Notes: generated by a model from the sequence alone, not told the origin. DNA of 64,000 nt from Chitinophaga sp. S165 (GCF_003182155.1 NZ_QGTG01000001.1:1304839-1368838); one strand, 5' to 3'; positions 1 through 8,936 are shown, counted from the first letter of the stretch. Numbers and translations: made by a program.

Positions 1-670
1 CTTTCGCCTCTGCCTTCTTTTTATCCTTTAGTAAGGTCTTGTATTCGCTGATCTGCTGACCGTAGTAATAAGCCTCTTTATTAATCTTCTGAAGATCCTT
101 CGTAAAGCCGGTATACTGGGATAACTGTTCTTTCAGCTGTTTCTTATGTTCGCGGATATAGGCCTTTATCTGATCGGCTTGTTGCAGTTTGCCCTGTAGC
201 GATTCAAGATTTTTGGTAGCGTCAGCCAGTTTCCCTTTCGAAGTACCCAACAGTTCCCCTTTCCCTTCCAGAAACTTTAAGGAATTACCAAGTGTATCAA
301 GATAGCCGCCGCCACCGCCTAATGGCAGCTTGCCCGTCACTTTGTTTTTAAGCCCCGCTTTCAGACTACCTAAACTGTCTATAGATTTCGAGAAAATATT
401 ACCTGCAGCCACTGAGTCGACCTTCCATAGGCAAGCTTTCATCTTCTTCTCCTGTTTAAGCAAACGGCTCAATGCTTTGTCGGTCCGCTTATTTACCTGC
501 TGTTCCGTACGCATTGATTTCTGCTTCACCTGCGATAAATACTTTGCAGGTAACTGTGGTGCATTCTTAAAGCTGCTATCCTGGACTGGCGCCGTGGAAT
601 CTTTACGCTGAGCGTCAACAGAACTGTGCAGATTTATCATAAGTAGACTTACAATAATCCAACTAGTCAT
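1..670 (-). CDS. Secreted coiled-coil protein of unknown function, N-terminal part only
   Basis: This reading frame starts at the ATG at 668-670 and runs off the left edge of the window, so only about 223 N-terminal residues are seen. It opens with a hydrophobic signal sequence (MTSWIIVSLLMINLHSS) ending near an A-Q boundary. A long Lys/Glu/Gln-rich region with heptad character follows, interrupted near residue 120 by a glycine stretch (GGGGG). I do not recognise a named domain. Similar coiled-coil exported proteins lie beside RHS or other very large surface proteins in Bacteroidota; that comparison is from memory and the neighbour would lie outside the window. A copy of the leader element shared with two genes at 4 kb ends 3 bases upstream of the start. 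Confidence 0.7.
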   Translation of the reverse strand, partial: MTSWIIVSLLMINLHSSVDAQRKDSTAPVQDSSFKNAPQLPAKYLSQVKQKSMRTEQQVNKRTDKALSRLLKQEKKMKACLWKVDSVAAGNIFSKSIDSLGSLKAGLKNKVTGKLPLGGGGGYLDTLGNSLKFLEGKGELLGTSKGKLADATKNLESLQGKLQQADQIKAYIREHKKQLKEQLSQYTGFTKDLQKINKEAYYYGQQISEYKTLLKDKKKAEAK

Positions 671-673
671 ATG

Positions 674-730
674 TATAGGCTAAGATCTAACTTGAAAATG
701 CTGATTTTTTACAAACAAAGTATAGGCAAC
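674..730 (-). promoter_or_regulatory. Leader/promoter element, copy A
   Basis: This 57-nt segment lies immediately upstream of the truncated coiled-coil gene. Aligned by eye it matches 4083-4138 at roughly three quarters of positions and 4634-4689 less closely. Read on the minus strand it begins GGTTGCCTATACTTTG and ends TTAGCCTATA. The TATACTTTG part (716-724) resembles the Bacteroidota -7 promoter box, which suggests a shared promoter and leader. Confidence 0.5.
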
Positions 731-1137
731 CACAATGGCTATTGGGCGACATAAAACTTTAACTGAATTCAAATATCACGAAACAATTTGAAGAACACAA
801 AATATATTCGTTGTATTTCAGTTCTGAGATCATCTACCTGCCATTTACAAACAAAGAAAGCAACCGGATACGTATTGTATCTGCGCAGAAAAAATACCTT
901 TATAAACCCACCGTGTAATAAAACCCGACTGTCAGAAGAATCGGCCCTAACATCGCTACTTAATCCTCAGAATAACGACCCGATTTGAAACTAAATAATT
1001 CTGCCCATATCTTGCGAAAGATCCATCTAAGGTGCAAACCGGCCGCCTAAAAGATAAAATTGGTACGAATAACACTGTCTCTTTCATTTCGCCCTGCTCT
1101 ACATTTGTTCACACCAAAAATCAACTGTAAAATACGT
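731..1137. other. Intergenic stretch with no supported gene
   Basis: The only open frame here (788-988, plus strand, TTG start) has an unconvincing composition and no recognisable domain. I see no repeat or RNA gene. The stretch separates the truncated gene's leader from the terminator of the small-lipoprotein run. Confidence 0.4.
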
Positions 1138-1186
1138 CAAAAAAAGGGCCGACCTAAAAGCCTTTTCTGACTTTTTGGTCAACCCT
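1138..1186 (-). terminator. Rho-independent terminator closing the small-lipoprotein run
   Basis: The inverted repeat pairs 1146-1160 with 1171-1186 (AGGG, GACC and AAAAG on one side; CTTTT, GGTC and CCCT on the other, with small bulges) around a 10-nt loop. On the minus strand it is followed by seven consecutive T residues (A-run at 1139-1145). It lies about 65 bases beyond the last minus-strand gene, as expected for the operon terminator. Confidence 0.75.
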
Positions 1187-1252
1187 ACAATCTTTACAAA
1201 ACCATAATCGGCTCGACAGTGCAATTAAAGTTAAATTATATCCCAACCCGTA

Positions 1253-1882
1253 TTACTTCCGTTGTTTCCACAATTTGTATGATTCATCAGTAACTATAAA
1301 TCTACATTTTGAGTCACCTACTTTATATCCAACAAAACCAACCCCTTTTTCAAAATAAAAGGTAGTGTATCGTCCATTGACAATTTGTGACTCAATACAA
1401 TTTTCCTTGGTCACAGGGTAACAATCTCCGATTAAATAGTATAGATATACATTGTGATTACCTATACGCTCTTCCTTAACGGGAACAAAAGCATTTACCG
1501 AGTACGCAAGTCTTAAAAACCGTGACACATCCGCTTCACCTGGCCGTTGAATCGTATCACCAGCATTTATATCACTATAGTAATATCTGAAACTCCGCTT
1601 ACCAATCTTGAAATCTTCCTCCGTATCGACGATCTTATAGACAGTATTGTGCGATGTAATAAACAATCTCCCGTTGTTGACAATAAATGTGTCTATCAGA
1701 TTATAACTCCGCTCCACATATATCGAATCGTTAATATACCTACGTGTATAGTCCGTATATACTTTACAACTGTCCGTATAATACTGCCATTTGTAGACTG
1801 AGTCGGTTGCTTCAATTCTTCTCTGTGCCGTACATGAGAAGATTGAGAAAAATACCATAGTTATAATAATGTAAATCTTCAT
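1253..1882 (-). CDS. Putative lipoprotein of unknown function
   Basis: The 209-residue product starts with a lipoprotein signal (MKIYIIITMVFFSIFSC, predicted lipidated Cys at 17). The mature part is rich in Tyr, Asp and Arg and probably beta-rich; no known domain is recognised. The start codon overlaps the stop of the upstream 74-residue gene by 4 bases, which implies translational coupling. It is the last gene before the terminator at 1138-1186. Its place in a run of small unknown exported or membrane proteins is compatible with immunity or accessory proteins of a polymorphic-toxin locus, but that is speculation. Confidence 0.65.
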   Translation of the reverse strand: MKIYIIITMVFFSIFSCTAQRRIEATDSVYKWQYYTDSCKVYTDYTRRYINDSIYVERSYNLIDTFIVNNGRLFITSHNTVYKIVDTEEDFKIGKRSFRYYYSDINAGDTIQRPGEADVSRFLRLAYSVNAFVPVKEERIGNHNVYLYYLIGDCYPVTKENCIESQIVNGRYTTFYFEKGVGFVGYKVGDSKCRFIVTDESYKLWKQRK

Positions 1883-2103
1883 TGACCCGATTGTGCGATT
1901 AATAAATTATTAGTAACATAATCTTTCATGGCCGAATATGCAGCAGCCAACTTTTTTCCATAACCCTCTTCGTTGCTATTCAACTTTATGCCCAAAAAAG
2001 ACTCAGCATATTCTGCTGTTATATCTGCGACTGCTTGGATAATGGTTCCATTCCTTTCCTGTATGCCTATACCGATTGCACTTATCGCCTTGGAGATTTC
2101 CAT
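1879..2103 (-). CDS. Small soluble protein of unknown function
   Basis: The 74-residue product is predicted to be mainly helical and soluble (MEISKAISAIGIGIQERNG at the N-terminus). It has no signal peptide or membrane segment and no recognised domain. Its stop overlaps the next gene's start by 4 bases, which is the main support that it is translated. A 73-base gap separates it from the upstream membrane-protein gene. Confidence 0.55.
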   Translation of the reverse strand: MEISKAISAIGIGIQERNGTIIQAVADITAEYAESFLGIKLNSNEEGYGKKLAAAYSAMKDYVTNNLLIAQSGQ

Positions 2104-2176
2104 ACCATATTCTATTAATGGGGTTAATACTCATCTCCGGTAAAGAAGAAATATCTGGTCCGTACATCTAATCAGA

Positions 2177-2458
2177 TCAAACAACTACCCTCTTCTTAAA
2201 ATACCCCCTATATATCATCCACCCGGTTAAAACAAAAACACAGAACTGAATTAAAGCAACAGGAAGATAAGAACCAGCTTCCATATAGCGATATCCAAAA
2301 CTTATAAAATTGACAGGGAATGTAAGCAACAAACCAACCCAAACCCATTCTCCGGAAAATTTATCAGCGGGATAAACAGATAAGACTGTCAGCGTCCCTA
2401 AACCAACATACAAAAAAGAGATCAGGTATGCGTTTATATAAGCGTCTTTCTTACTCAT
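2177..2458 (-). CDS. Small integral membrane protein of unknown function
   Basis: The 93-residue protein has about three predicted membrane segments (near residues 9-28, 38-56 and 66-84) and a basic C-terminal tail (YFKKRVVV), which suggests a cytoplasmic C-terminus. No family is recognised. Its first 8 bases overlap the end of the preceding lipoprotein gene, so the two are probably co-expressed. Confidence 0.6.
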   Translation of the reverse strand: MSKKDAYINAYLISFLYVGLGTLTVLSVYPADKFSGEWVWVGLLLTFPVNFISFGYRYMEAGSYLPVALIQFCVFVLTGWMIYRGYFKKRVVV

Positions 2459-2894
2459 GTAATTTATTTTTGACTAATTCATAACCGGTTATTTTTGTCA
2501 GTGGGAAAAGATTAGGCGGACCAAAATAAATTTTCAACTCTATTTCCTTAACATTATTAATTGAATCCCTGCCTTTGAAAATAGGAATTCTCACCTCCCG
2601 TCTGCCCATATCGTCATATTTATCCGTAATTACTACCGGTATCCTATCGAAGCTACTATATGTTAATACATACTTTCTCACATCCTCAAAAACCCAGTGA
2701 ACCCTTTCTTCGTCCGTCATATAGCGCAAGTCCGGACCAATCATACGGATAAAATCGGCTTCGTTATTTTCCTCAAAAACATCTACCACCTCGTTTGAAG
2801 TCTTTAGCATTCTCTGTTCCTGGGATAGTCTTTCACAACTACACAGACACAATACAAGTACGAAAATTCCGATGGATGGTTTTAGATACAGCAT
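2451..2894 (-). CDS. Putative lipoprotein of unknown function
   Basis: The 147-residue product has a lipoprotein signal with lipobox LCSC, placing the lipidated Cys near residue 20. The rest is a charged domain with a WVFEDV stretch and a C-terminal beta-like section (EIELKIYFGPPNLFPL). No known family is recognised. The gene lies 18 bases after the preceding lipoprotein gene and overlaps the next gene by 8 bases, so it is part of the same transcription unit. Confidence 0.62.
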   Translation of the reverse strand: MLYLKPSIGIFVLVLCLCSCERLSQEQRMLKTSNEVVDVFEENNEADFIRMIGPDLRYMTDEERVHWVFEDVRKYVLTYSSFDRIPVVITDKYDDMGRREVRIPIFKGRDSINNVKEIELKIYFGPPNLFPLTKITGYELVKNKLHE

Positions 2895-2912
2895 CTTTTT
2901 AGTTTTGATTGT

Positions 2913-3494
2913 TTAAAATGCTCCCGGGTTTCCCTTGAACTGCCAGTCTGGTAGCATTAGACTCCCGGACTCATCCCCTGTCGTGACAATCACATGCCGC
3001 TCAAATAATGCATTGATAATTCCATTCTCCGTTTCATTCGTTACAGCACCCTTAAATGTATACCAATTGCGCCATCTGCGAAAATATTTTCCGAGAATAT
3101 ATTCTGTTCCCTTTTCAAGTTCCTGGTTGATTTCTTCACATCCATAAAGTATGGCAAAATCATATCTCTTGCGGTCCGCTGCACTAACTGCTATCACGCG
3201 ATCTTCTTTAATAATCTCCTTTGCAAGGCTTGCATACTGACTTTCATTTAAACCCTGCCGATCGTTGAAATACAGGAATAAATTCCCATTTCTAACAATG
3301 CATCGTACTACTGCCGAATCAGTCCTCACCTTTAACGATATAAAATAACTATGCCGCTGATAGTCATTCACACATGCATTTAGCACCTTCTCTTTCCATT
3401 TTCCCGACAAACAAGATTGAAAAAGAACAGCGCAAAGAATAACAACGATATACTTCATGTAGGTATTCAACTTATTAATGAATAAACTGCTCAT
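2913..3494 (-). CDS. Putative lipoprotein of unknown function
   Basis: The product has a lipoprotein signal with the core MKYIVVILCAVLFQSC. Two starts are possible. The ATG at 3494 overlaps the upstream stop in an ATGA arrangement and gives 193 residues. An internal ATG at 3458 gives a more standard lipoprotein signal and 181 residues. I report the longer form because of the coupling overlap. The mature part ends in an acidic, Gly-containing section (TTGDESGSLMLPDW). No domain is recognised. Confidence 0.6.
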   Translation of the reverse strand: MSSLFINKLNTYMKYIVVILCAVLFQSCLSGKWKEKVLNACVNDYQRHSYFISLKVRTDSAVVRCIVRNGNLFLYFNDRQGLNESQYASLAKEIIKEDRVIAVSAADRKRYDFAILYGCEEINQELEKGTEYILGKYFRRWRNWYTFKGAVTNETENGIINALFERHVIVTTGDESGSLMLPDWQFKGNPGAF

Positions 3495-4018
3495 GTCCTC
3501 GGAAAACGTTTCCAGCTCATATTGTACAAGCTATACGATATATTAGCTTCCTTCCAAGCTCTTAATAAACTCTTAAGGTCATTCACAGATTCCTCCTTCA
3601 CCAAAAACCGGTACTCCTTCTTCTCACCTCCATATCGGAATTGTAGAAAATTAGTTGCGCCCTGATTCATAATAAAAGACCTGCCCTGATTAAATTCCCC
3701 CTGAACGCCCAGCAAGTTAAACCCGACATTCGTTACAGTTGAAAGTAAAAAAGACAACTGTTCCTGCTCACTATCAACAATAATTTCTTTGTTTGTAAGT
3801 TTGATCTTTCCAACAATTTCGTATAACCTCACAATCTGCACGGGTATCGCAGATGCAGCAAACAAAATAAAGAAAATAAGGGTTATTTTACCAGACCAAA
3901 ATATCAGGCTGAGAAACAGCAGAGGAAAGCTTATAAACACAATCCATGTTAATAGTCGGATAGCGAAGTTTTTTTTAACAGTAAGTAAGGGCAGCTCAAT
4001 TACGATCTCATGTGTCAT
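3491..4018 (-). CDS. Membrane protein with two hydrophobic segments and a PH-like cytoplasmic domain
   Basis: The frame is open from 4144 (217 residues), but I prefer the ATG at 4018 (175 residues, MTHEIVIELPLLTVKKN). The segment 4083-4138 in the extension is a copy of a leader element found upstream of two other genes here, and A-rich sequence (AAAAAAGAAGAA) directly precedes 4018. The short form has two membrane helices (about residues 20-40 and 45-65) followed by a soluble beta-rich region ending in a helix (LKSLLRAWKEA), reminiscent of bacterial PH-like membrane proteins. The upstream neighbour has the same architecture, so they may be distant paralogues. Function unknown. Confidence 0.6.
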   Translation of the reverse strand: MTHEIVIELPLLTVKKNFAIRLLTWIVFISFPLLFLSLIFWSGKITLIFFILFAASAIPVQIVRLYEIVGKIKLTNKEIIVDSEQEQLSFLLSTVTNVGFNLLGVQGEFNQGRSFIMNQGATNFLQFRYGGEKKEYRFLVKEESVNDLKSLLRAWKEANISYSLYNMSWKRFPRT

Positions 4019-4082
4019 TTCTTCTTTTTTGCAATTATAGCATGCTACCCAATGTTCCAGGGACAACAAACTTACAACAACG

Positions 4083-4138
4083 TATAGGCTAAACACTGAA
4101 CTTAAGAACACCGATTTCACGAACAAAGAATAGGTAAC
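4083..4138 (-). promoter_or_regulatory. Leader/promoter element, copy B
   Basis: This 56-nt segment resembles copies at 674-730 and 4634-4689. On the minus strand it contains TATTCTTTG (4124-4132) and ends TTTAGCCTATA. It lies inside the 5' extension of the downstream frame, which argues that the extension is an untranslated leader. Confidence 0.5.
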
Positions 4139-4159
4139 CCCCAAGATAACAAACGTCCT

Positions 4160-4621
4160 CTACACATCATGCTTCTCACGGGACTTATATTCCTCAAATT
4201 CACCAACTATCTGCCTCAGTGTACCCGCCTCCCAGCCTTTATCATTTGGTGGCACTTCAATGATCTTTTCATTATTTACAAAGATCATAAAAACGTCTTT
4301 TCTTGCCAATTTACTCCCCTTCTCATCTCTTTCAAAGATCACCTGCATATCAGCAACCGGATATTCAAGTGCGCCTCCTATGCTAAACCACCTTTCCATT
4401 TTAATTTTAACGACACTCTCTTTTTCCAATATTTCAAAAGATGCCAGTTTAGCCTTGTTCATTAAAGTCGAGAGGAGTATAGTGTTAAAGGCTACTATAT
4501 ATAGTGCTTCAGGCCACTTATGCCTGACTGCAACATAAATCAGTATTAAAATCAAGACTACTACATTCATCCAAAATAAATAGGGGATAAAGCGTTGTTT
4601 CGTTCTTCTGTATTCAGACAT
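4160..4621 (-). CDS. Membrane protein with two hydrophobic segments and a PH-like domain
   Basis: The 153-residue product has a basic N-terminus (MSEYRRTKQRF), two membrane helices (about residues 13-31 and 36-53) and a soluble C-terminal domain with a KESVVKIKMERW section resembling PH-like membrane proteins. It is the first gene of the minus-strand run. A leader-element copy lies 12 bases upstream of its ATG. No specific function can be given. Confidence 0.62.
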   Translation of the reverse strand: MSEYRRTKQRFIPYLFWMNVVVLILILIYVAVRHKWPEALYIVAFNTILLSTLMNKAKLASFEILEKESVVKIKMERWFSIGGALEYPVADMQVIFERDEKGSKLARKDVFMIFVNNEKIIEVPPNDKGWEAGTLRQIVGEFEEYKSREKHDV

Positions 4622-4633
4622 ATATACTACGTT

Positions 4634-4689
4634 TATAGGCGAAGACTACACTAAGAATACTTATTTTCTACGATCTAAGTATAAATAAC
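4634..4689 (-). promoter_or_regulatory. Leader/promoter element, copy C
   Basis: This is the most diverged of three copies (with 674-730 and 4083-4138). On the minus strand it contains TATACTTAG (4675-4683) and ends CGCCTATA, just upstream of the first gene of the lipoprotein/membrane-protein run. The recurring spacing to a start codon supports a promoter or leader role. Confidence 0.45.
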
Positions 4690-4802
4690 GATAACAGCTA
4701 TAAATTTCTATGAAACTCAAAGATCGCGTGACGGCATGAAAACACATAACACATTCGTTGTACGGTAGTTATGAGCGTTCTAAAGCAATACTCACTGGTA
4801 CA

Positions 4803-7175
4803 TCATTCCATCCTCAAACTCTTCACCGGGTTTACCAACGCCGCCTTAAGTCCCTGGTACCCTACTGTCAGTCCCGCAATAAACACCACAAAGAAAGCCG
4901 ACAATGCAAACATCCACCATTCAATGTCAATCTTATACGCAAACTCCTGCAACCACTTGTCCATGATGAACCATGCCAGCGGAGACGCGATCACTAACGC
5001 AACAATAACAAGCAGAATGAATTCCTTTGATAGCAGTCCAAATAAAGAAGTCATACTTGCACCCAATACCTTGCGGATGCCTATCTCTTTTATACGCTGC
5101 TCCGCTGTGAACATCGCCAGACCAAGCAGTCCCATACAGGATACCAATATACTGAAAAAAGAAAAATAAGCGGACAGTTGGCTCACGATCCCCTCACTCT
5201 TATATAATTGCTGGTATTCCTCATCAGCAAATGAATATGTAAACGGAACATTTGGATTCAGCTCTTTGCAGATCTTTTCAAGACTTGCCAGCGCCTGTTT
5301 TGTTTTACCAGCTTCTGTACGTACAAGGATATTACCCCAGTTTTCCTTCACATCTAACCTTAATATTAACGGTTGAATAGGATCATGCAAAGACGTTATA
5401 TGGAAATCTTTTAGCAGCCCTACGATGTGCCCTTTCTGTCCCCAGAAGGTCAGCGGTTTCCCGATAGGATTTTTATATCCAATGATCTTCAGCGCCGATT
5501 CATTGATAAGATAACCTGTAGAATCAGAAACATAATTCTTCGAATAATCACGGCCATCCAGTAATTTTAAATTCATCGTCTTTACGAAATCATACCCAAC
5601 AGCTGTATTCGTAAATTGCGGAGCAGTATTAGGCTCTTTCCCACTCCATTCAACAGCAAAGGTGGCGCTTCTTACAGATGTAGGGGCCTCCCCTATCTTT
5701 GACACCATTTTCACTCCCGGCGCATTTGACGCCACTTCCTTAAAGGTGCTATACTTGCTGGTGAATGCCCCTTCAATGGGTATATACAACAGGTTCTCCC
5801 TGTCATAACCAAGATTGATACGCTGCAGATAATTTACCTGCTTTGAAACGACGATCGTACCTGTTATGATCACAATAGAAAGTACAAACTGGAAAACGAC
5901 GAGTCCCTTGCGGAACATCGTCGCATTGCCACTGAACTTCAATGTTCCCTTTAAAACACTGATAGGCCTGAACGAAGAAAGGAAGATCGCAGGATAGCTG
6001 CCGGCAGCAAAACCCGTAACAAGTGTTAACCCGATCAATGCTGCCCAGAAGTAAAGATTCAAATAAGGAAATACAACCTGTTTACCGGTCAGCAGATTAA
6101 AAGAAGGTAATGTAAGCAGAACGATCAATAGTGCCAGCAGGACAGATACACCTGCCAATATCATGGCCTCACTTAAGAATTGTTTTATCAGCGCCCCACG
6201 CATAGCTCCAGCCACCTTACGGACCCCGATCTCTTTAGCTCTCCTGGAAGAACGGGCTGTGGTGAGGTTCATAAAATTGATGCAGGCTATCACAAGGATA
6301 AACACCGCTAACACGATGAATAATCTGACATACTCTATACGCCCGCCCGATAAATAACCGTTCTTAAAATTGCCATGCAGATAACTGTCGCCGAAGCGTT
6401 GCATCCCCAGTTCCAGCCGGAAATTCGGAGAGCTGAATTTATCCATCGCCTTTCTGATCTTGGCTTCCGCCAACAAAGGATTGGCATCCTTCCGCAACAT
6501 AATAAGAGTGTTGGGGCCTGTATTCCCCCATTCTGCCGCCCATTTATTATCATCCAGGAAACTCATCCAGTTGATGAGAAAATCAAATTTAACAGAAGCC
6601 GCTCCCGGTAAGTCGTCAAACACACCGGTCACCGTCATGTCCTTCCTGTTATCATATCTGATCGTCTTGCCCAATGCTGCGGTTGCACTTCCAAAAAAGG
6701 CTTTCGCCATTTTATCTGAAAGACATATCGATCCGGGTGTATTCAATGCTGTTGCTGCCGATCCTTCTAACAAAGGATAACTCATCATTCTAAAGTAATC
6801 TGAATCAGCATAACAACCGTCAAACTTCATGACCTTATCACCAGCCTTGAAAACTAACCGGTCAGGAGTATCGTTGATCCATGCAAAAGCGGAAGCGTAC
6901 TCAATTTCAGGAATCGTACGCTTTAGTTCACTCGCCAGTACACCCGGCGTGTTATATCCCGCATATACGTTGTTGTCAATATACTGCCTTTCATAAACGG
7001 CATATAGCCTGTCTCCGTTCTTGTGAAAATTGTCAATGCTTACCTCATCCCATACCCATAATAATATCATCAGACTACAGGCCAGTCCTATCGTCAGACC
7101 AACTACATTGATTGTCGAAAAGGCTTTGTTCCGGACAAAGTTCCGCCAGGCAATTTTCAGATAGTTCCTTAACAT
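4803..7175 (-). CDS. FtsX-like ABC transporter permease, two-module MacB type
   Basis: This is a 790-residue permease with two MacB-like periplasmic core plus FtsX modules. The start chosen is the ATG at 7175 (MLRNYLKIAWRNFVRNKAFS), the standard opening of the family; the frame extends 19 codons upstream. A first membrane helix near residues 20-42 precedes periplasmic domain 1. Three helices follow near 280-410, a fifth near 425-450, then periplasmic domain 2 and three C-terminal helices. Conserved RRAKEIGVRKVAGA and QRIKEIGIRKVLGAS cytoplasmic loops mark both modules. In Bacteroidota such permeases often stand apart from their ATPase, as here. They typically act in tripartite efflux or stress-related export; the substrate is unknown. 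Confidence 0.9.
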   Translation of the reverse strand: MLRNYLKIAWRNFVRNKAFSTINVVGLTIGLACSLMILLWVWDEVSIDNFHKNGDRLYAVYERQYIDNNVYAGYNTPGVLASELKRTIPEIEYASAFAWINDTPDRLVFKAGDKVMKFDGCYADSDYFRMMSYPLLEGSAATALNTPGSICLSDKMAKAFFGSATAALGKTIRYDNRKDMTVTGVFDDLPGAASVKFDFLINWMSFLDDNKWAAEWGNTGPNTLIMLRKDANPLLAEAKIRKAMDKFSSPNFRLELGMQRFGDSYLHGNFKNGYLSGGRIEYVRLFIVLAVFILVIACINFMNLTTARSSRRAKEIGVRKVAGAMRGALIKQFLSEAMILAGVSVLLALLIVLLTLPSFNLLTGKQVVFPYLNLYFWAALIGLTLVTGFAAGSYPAIFLSSFRPISVLKGTLKFSGNATMFRKGLVVFQFVLSIVIITGTIVVSKQVNYLQRINLGYDRENLLYIPIEGAFTSKYSTFKEVASNAPGVKMVSKIGEAPTSVRSATFAVEWSGKEPNTAPQFTNTAVGYDFVKTMNLKLLDGRDYSKNYVSDSTGYLINESALKIIGYKNPIGKPLTFWGQKGHIVGLLKDFHITSLHDPIQPLILRLDVKENWGNILVRTEAGKTKQALASLEKICKELNPNVPFTYSFADEEYQQLYKSEGIVSQLSAYFSFFSILVSCMGLLGLAMFTAEQRIKEIGIRKVLGASMTSLFGLLSKEFILLVIVALVIASPLAWFIMDKWLQEFAYKIDIEWWMFALSAFFVVFIAGLTVGYQGLKAALVNPVKSLRME

Positions 7176-7404
7176 AGTATATGCATTTGTTGATGTTGAT
7201 TCGAAAATAATATGCCGGTTTATAATTATCAAACCGACACACGACTATGCATGAAAAAACTTACAATATGTTCAGTTGCAATATAACAGGCGTTCGTTAA
7301 CGAACACATGATCATGTCATGCAGGGAGCTCCTTCTCTTTTCGATTGATGCTCACTATCGACCGGCATATATTTACTCAAATATTTAATTAGTTTTACAT
7401 TCCT

Positions 7405-8145
7405 ATGGTAACACTCCCTACAGGCGCTTTCCAGTTACTTATCCTGCTGATACTTGGCATTATTATGTACATCTGCGTCAGGACCAGAAAATTGACCGTT
7501 CCCGCTGCCCTGTTGGCAGGTATGATCGGTTTCATCGTAGCAATGGGATCTGGATATATTGGTCTCTTTTCACTCATCCTCTTTTTTGCGCTTGGCGTAT
7601 GGGCTACTTCTCACCGGAAAGATCTGAAAGCTAACATAACACCCGATGGTGTACATCCCGAGCGGAGAAAGGCAGGCCAGGTCTTTGCAAATGGCGGCGT
7701 GGCAGGTATCATATCATTCATCGCATATTTTGACCGCATGCATGAAGACCTGTACGTACTGATGGTAGCAGGCAGCCTGGCGTCTGCACTGGCCGATACA
7801 CTCTCTTCAGAGCTGGGTATGGTATATGGCCGCAGCTTTTACAACGTTAAAACCTTCAGGAAAGATACAAAAGGCCTGGATGGCGTGGTAAGCCTGCAAG
7901 GTACACTGATAGGCGCTGCAGGCGCGGGGTTAGTAGCATTGCTGTCGGCAGGTTTTAGTAAAATGGCTGTTGCTGTTTTATGTGCAGGCGTGTTAGGCAA
8001 TCTTGTCGATTCCATTCTTGGCGCAACACTGGAACGCGGTCAACAAATTGGCAATGACACGGTGAACTTCCTCAATACATTGAGCGGCGCTATTTTCGCG
8101 GGAATAGGTTATGCCATCGTACACGCTTCGACCGCTACCTATTGA
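7405..8145 (+). CDS. DUF92 family membrane protein
   Basis: The 246-residue polytopic membrane protein belongs by appearance to DUF92 (TIGR00297), with the characteristic sections ANGGVAGI, ASALADTLSSELGM and LGNLVDSILGATLERGQ. About six helices are predicted. A plant member, VTE6, is a phytyl-phosphate kinase, and bacterial members may handle prenyl or phytyl phosphates, but the substrate here is unknown. The gene stands alone on the plus strand and its last bases overlap the end of a convergent small lipoprotein gene. Confidence 0.85.
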   Translation: MVTLPTGAFQLLILLILGIIMYICVRTRKLTVPAALLAGMIGFIVAMGSGYIGLFSLILFFALGVWATSHRKDLKANITPDGVHPERRKAGQVFANGGVAGIISFIAYFDRMHEDLYVLMVAGSLASALADTLSSELGMVYGRSFYNVKTFRKDTKGLDGVVSLQGTLIGAAGAGLVALLSAGFSKMAVAVLCAGVLGNLVDSILGATLERGQQIGNDTVNFLNTLSGAIFAGIGYAIVHASTATY

Positions 8146-8279
8146 ATAATATGCTGTTTGATCACCTTACATTCTACAGCTCTGGTAGTAACAGGTAAAT
8201 AGGATGGCTGTCTTTTAAAAACTGCACAGGATGCCATAAATAACAAACATGATATCAGGGATAAAAATATTGGTTTCAT
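8139..8279 (-). CDS. Small putative lipoprotein
   Basis: The open frame begins at 8336, but the internal ATG at 8279 gives a 46-residue product with a clean lipoprotein signal (MKPIFLSLISCLLFMASC, Cys 18). The short mature part (FKRQPSYLPVTTRAVECK) has no recognised domain. The gene converges on the DUF92 gene and overlaps its end by 7 bases. The signal-peptide pattern is the only real support. Confidence 0.45.
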   Translation of the reverse strand: MKPIFLSLISCLLFMASCAVFKRQPSYLPVTTRAVECKVIKQHIIQ

Positions 8280-8363
8280 AAGCAGGGGATCTATCTCCGA
8301 TTTATCCTTTTTTTTCGTTAAATTCATTATGAGCATACATCATTACACCAAACAGCCATTATC

Positions 8364-8936
8364 ATGTCCACGTTTACTGATCATAAATCCGTATTTGATA
8401 AGTTCCCTGCCATACGCACTCCACACCTGGAACTTGTCCAGATCACCGAGCAACATGTAAACGATCTGCTGAAGATCTTCGGTGATAAACACATGAGTGA
8501 ATACTACAACCTGCTGCCACCTGAAGACGAGCAAGACTGCCAGCGTCTTGTGAACCACTTCCGTAGCCGCTTTGAATCAAAAGCTGCTATCAGATGGGGT
8601 ATCCGGCGGAATGATAATAATGACATCATCGGTACTGTAGGATTTAACAACTTCACCAAAAAGCACCGCGCTAATATTGGTTACGACCTTCAGAATAACT
8701 GCTGGGACCAGGCAGTTATAACGGAAGCCCTTTACGCTGTTATCAGCTTTGGTTTTCACGCCCTGGACATCAACCGTATAGAAGCAGAAATAATGGAAGG
8801 CAATGAAAATTACATACAGGTAATGCACAATATGGGCTTCAAACAGGAGGGCGTTCTCAGACATTGGATGTACTGGAACGATAAACACTATGATATGCTG
8901 ATGTTCTCACTGTTGCGTTCAGATGGTGAGGCTTAA
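8364..8936 (+). CDS. GNAT family N-acetyltransferase, RimJ/RimL-like
   Basis: The 190-residue protein has the layout of RimJ/RimL-type acetyltransferases: an N-terminal TPHLELVQIT strand, the DIIGTVGFNNF core, ANIGYDLQNNCWDQAVITEA in the acetyl-CoA-binding region, and C-terminal NRIEAEIMEGNENYIQVMHN followed by MGFKQEGVLRHW. Such enzymes transfer acetyl from acetyl-CoA to amino groups of proteins or small molecules; the acceptor cannot be predicted. The gene is followed 24 bases later by a strong terminator. Confidence 0.88.
   Translation: MSTFTDHKSVFDKFPAIRTPHLELVQITEQHVNDLLKIFGDKHMSEYYNLLPPEDEQDCQRLVNHFRSRFESKAAIRWGIRRNDNNDIIGTVGFNNFTKKHRANIGYDLQNNCWDQAVITEALYAVISFGFHALDINRIEAEIMEGNENYIQVMHNMGFKQEGVLRHWMYWNDKHYDMLMFSLLRSDGEA

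Noticed and set aside
788..988. Plus-strand frame of 66 codons
   Set aside because: TTG start, no signal or domain, and lies in an A+T-rich gap. Composition does not look like a protein.
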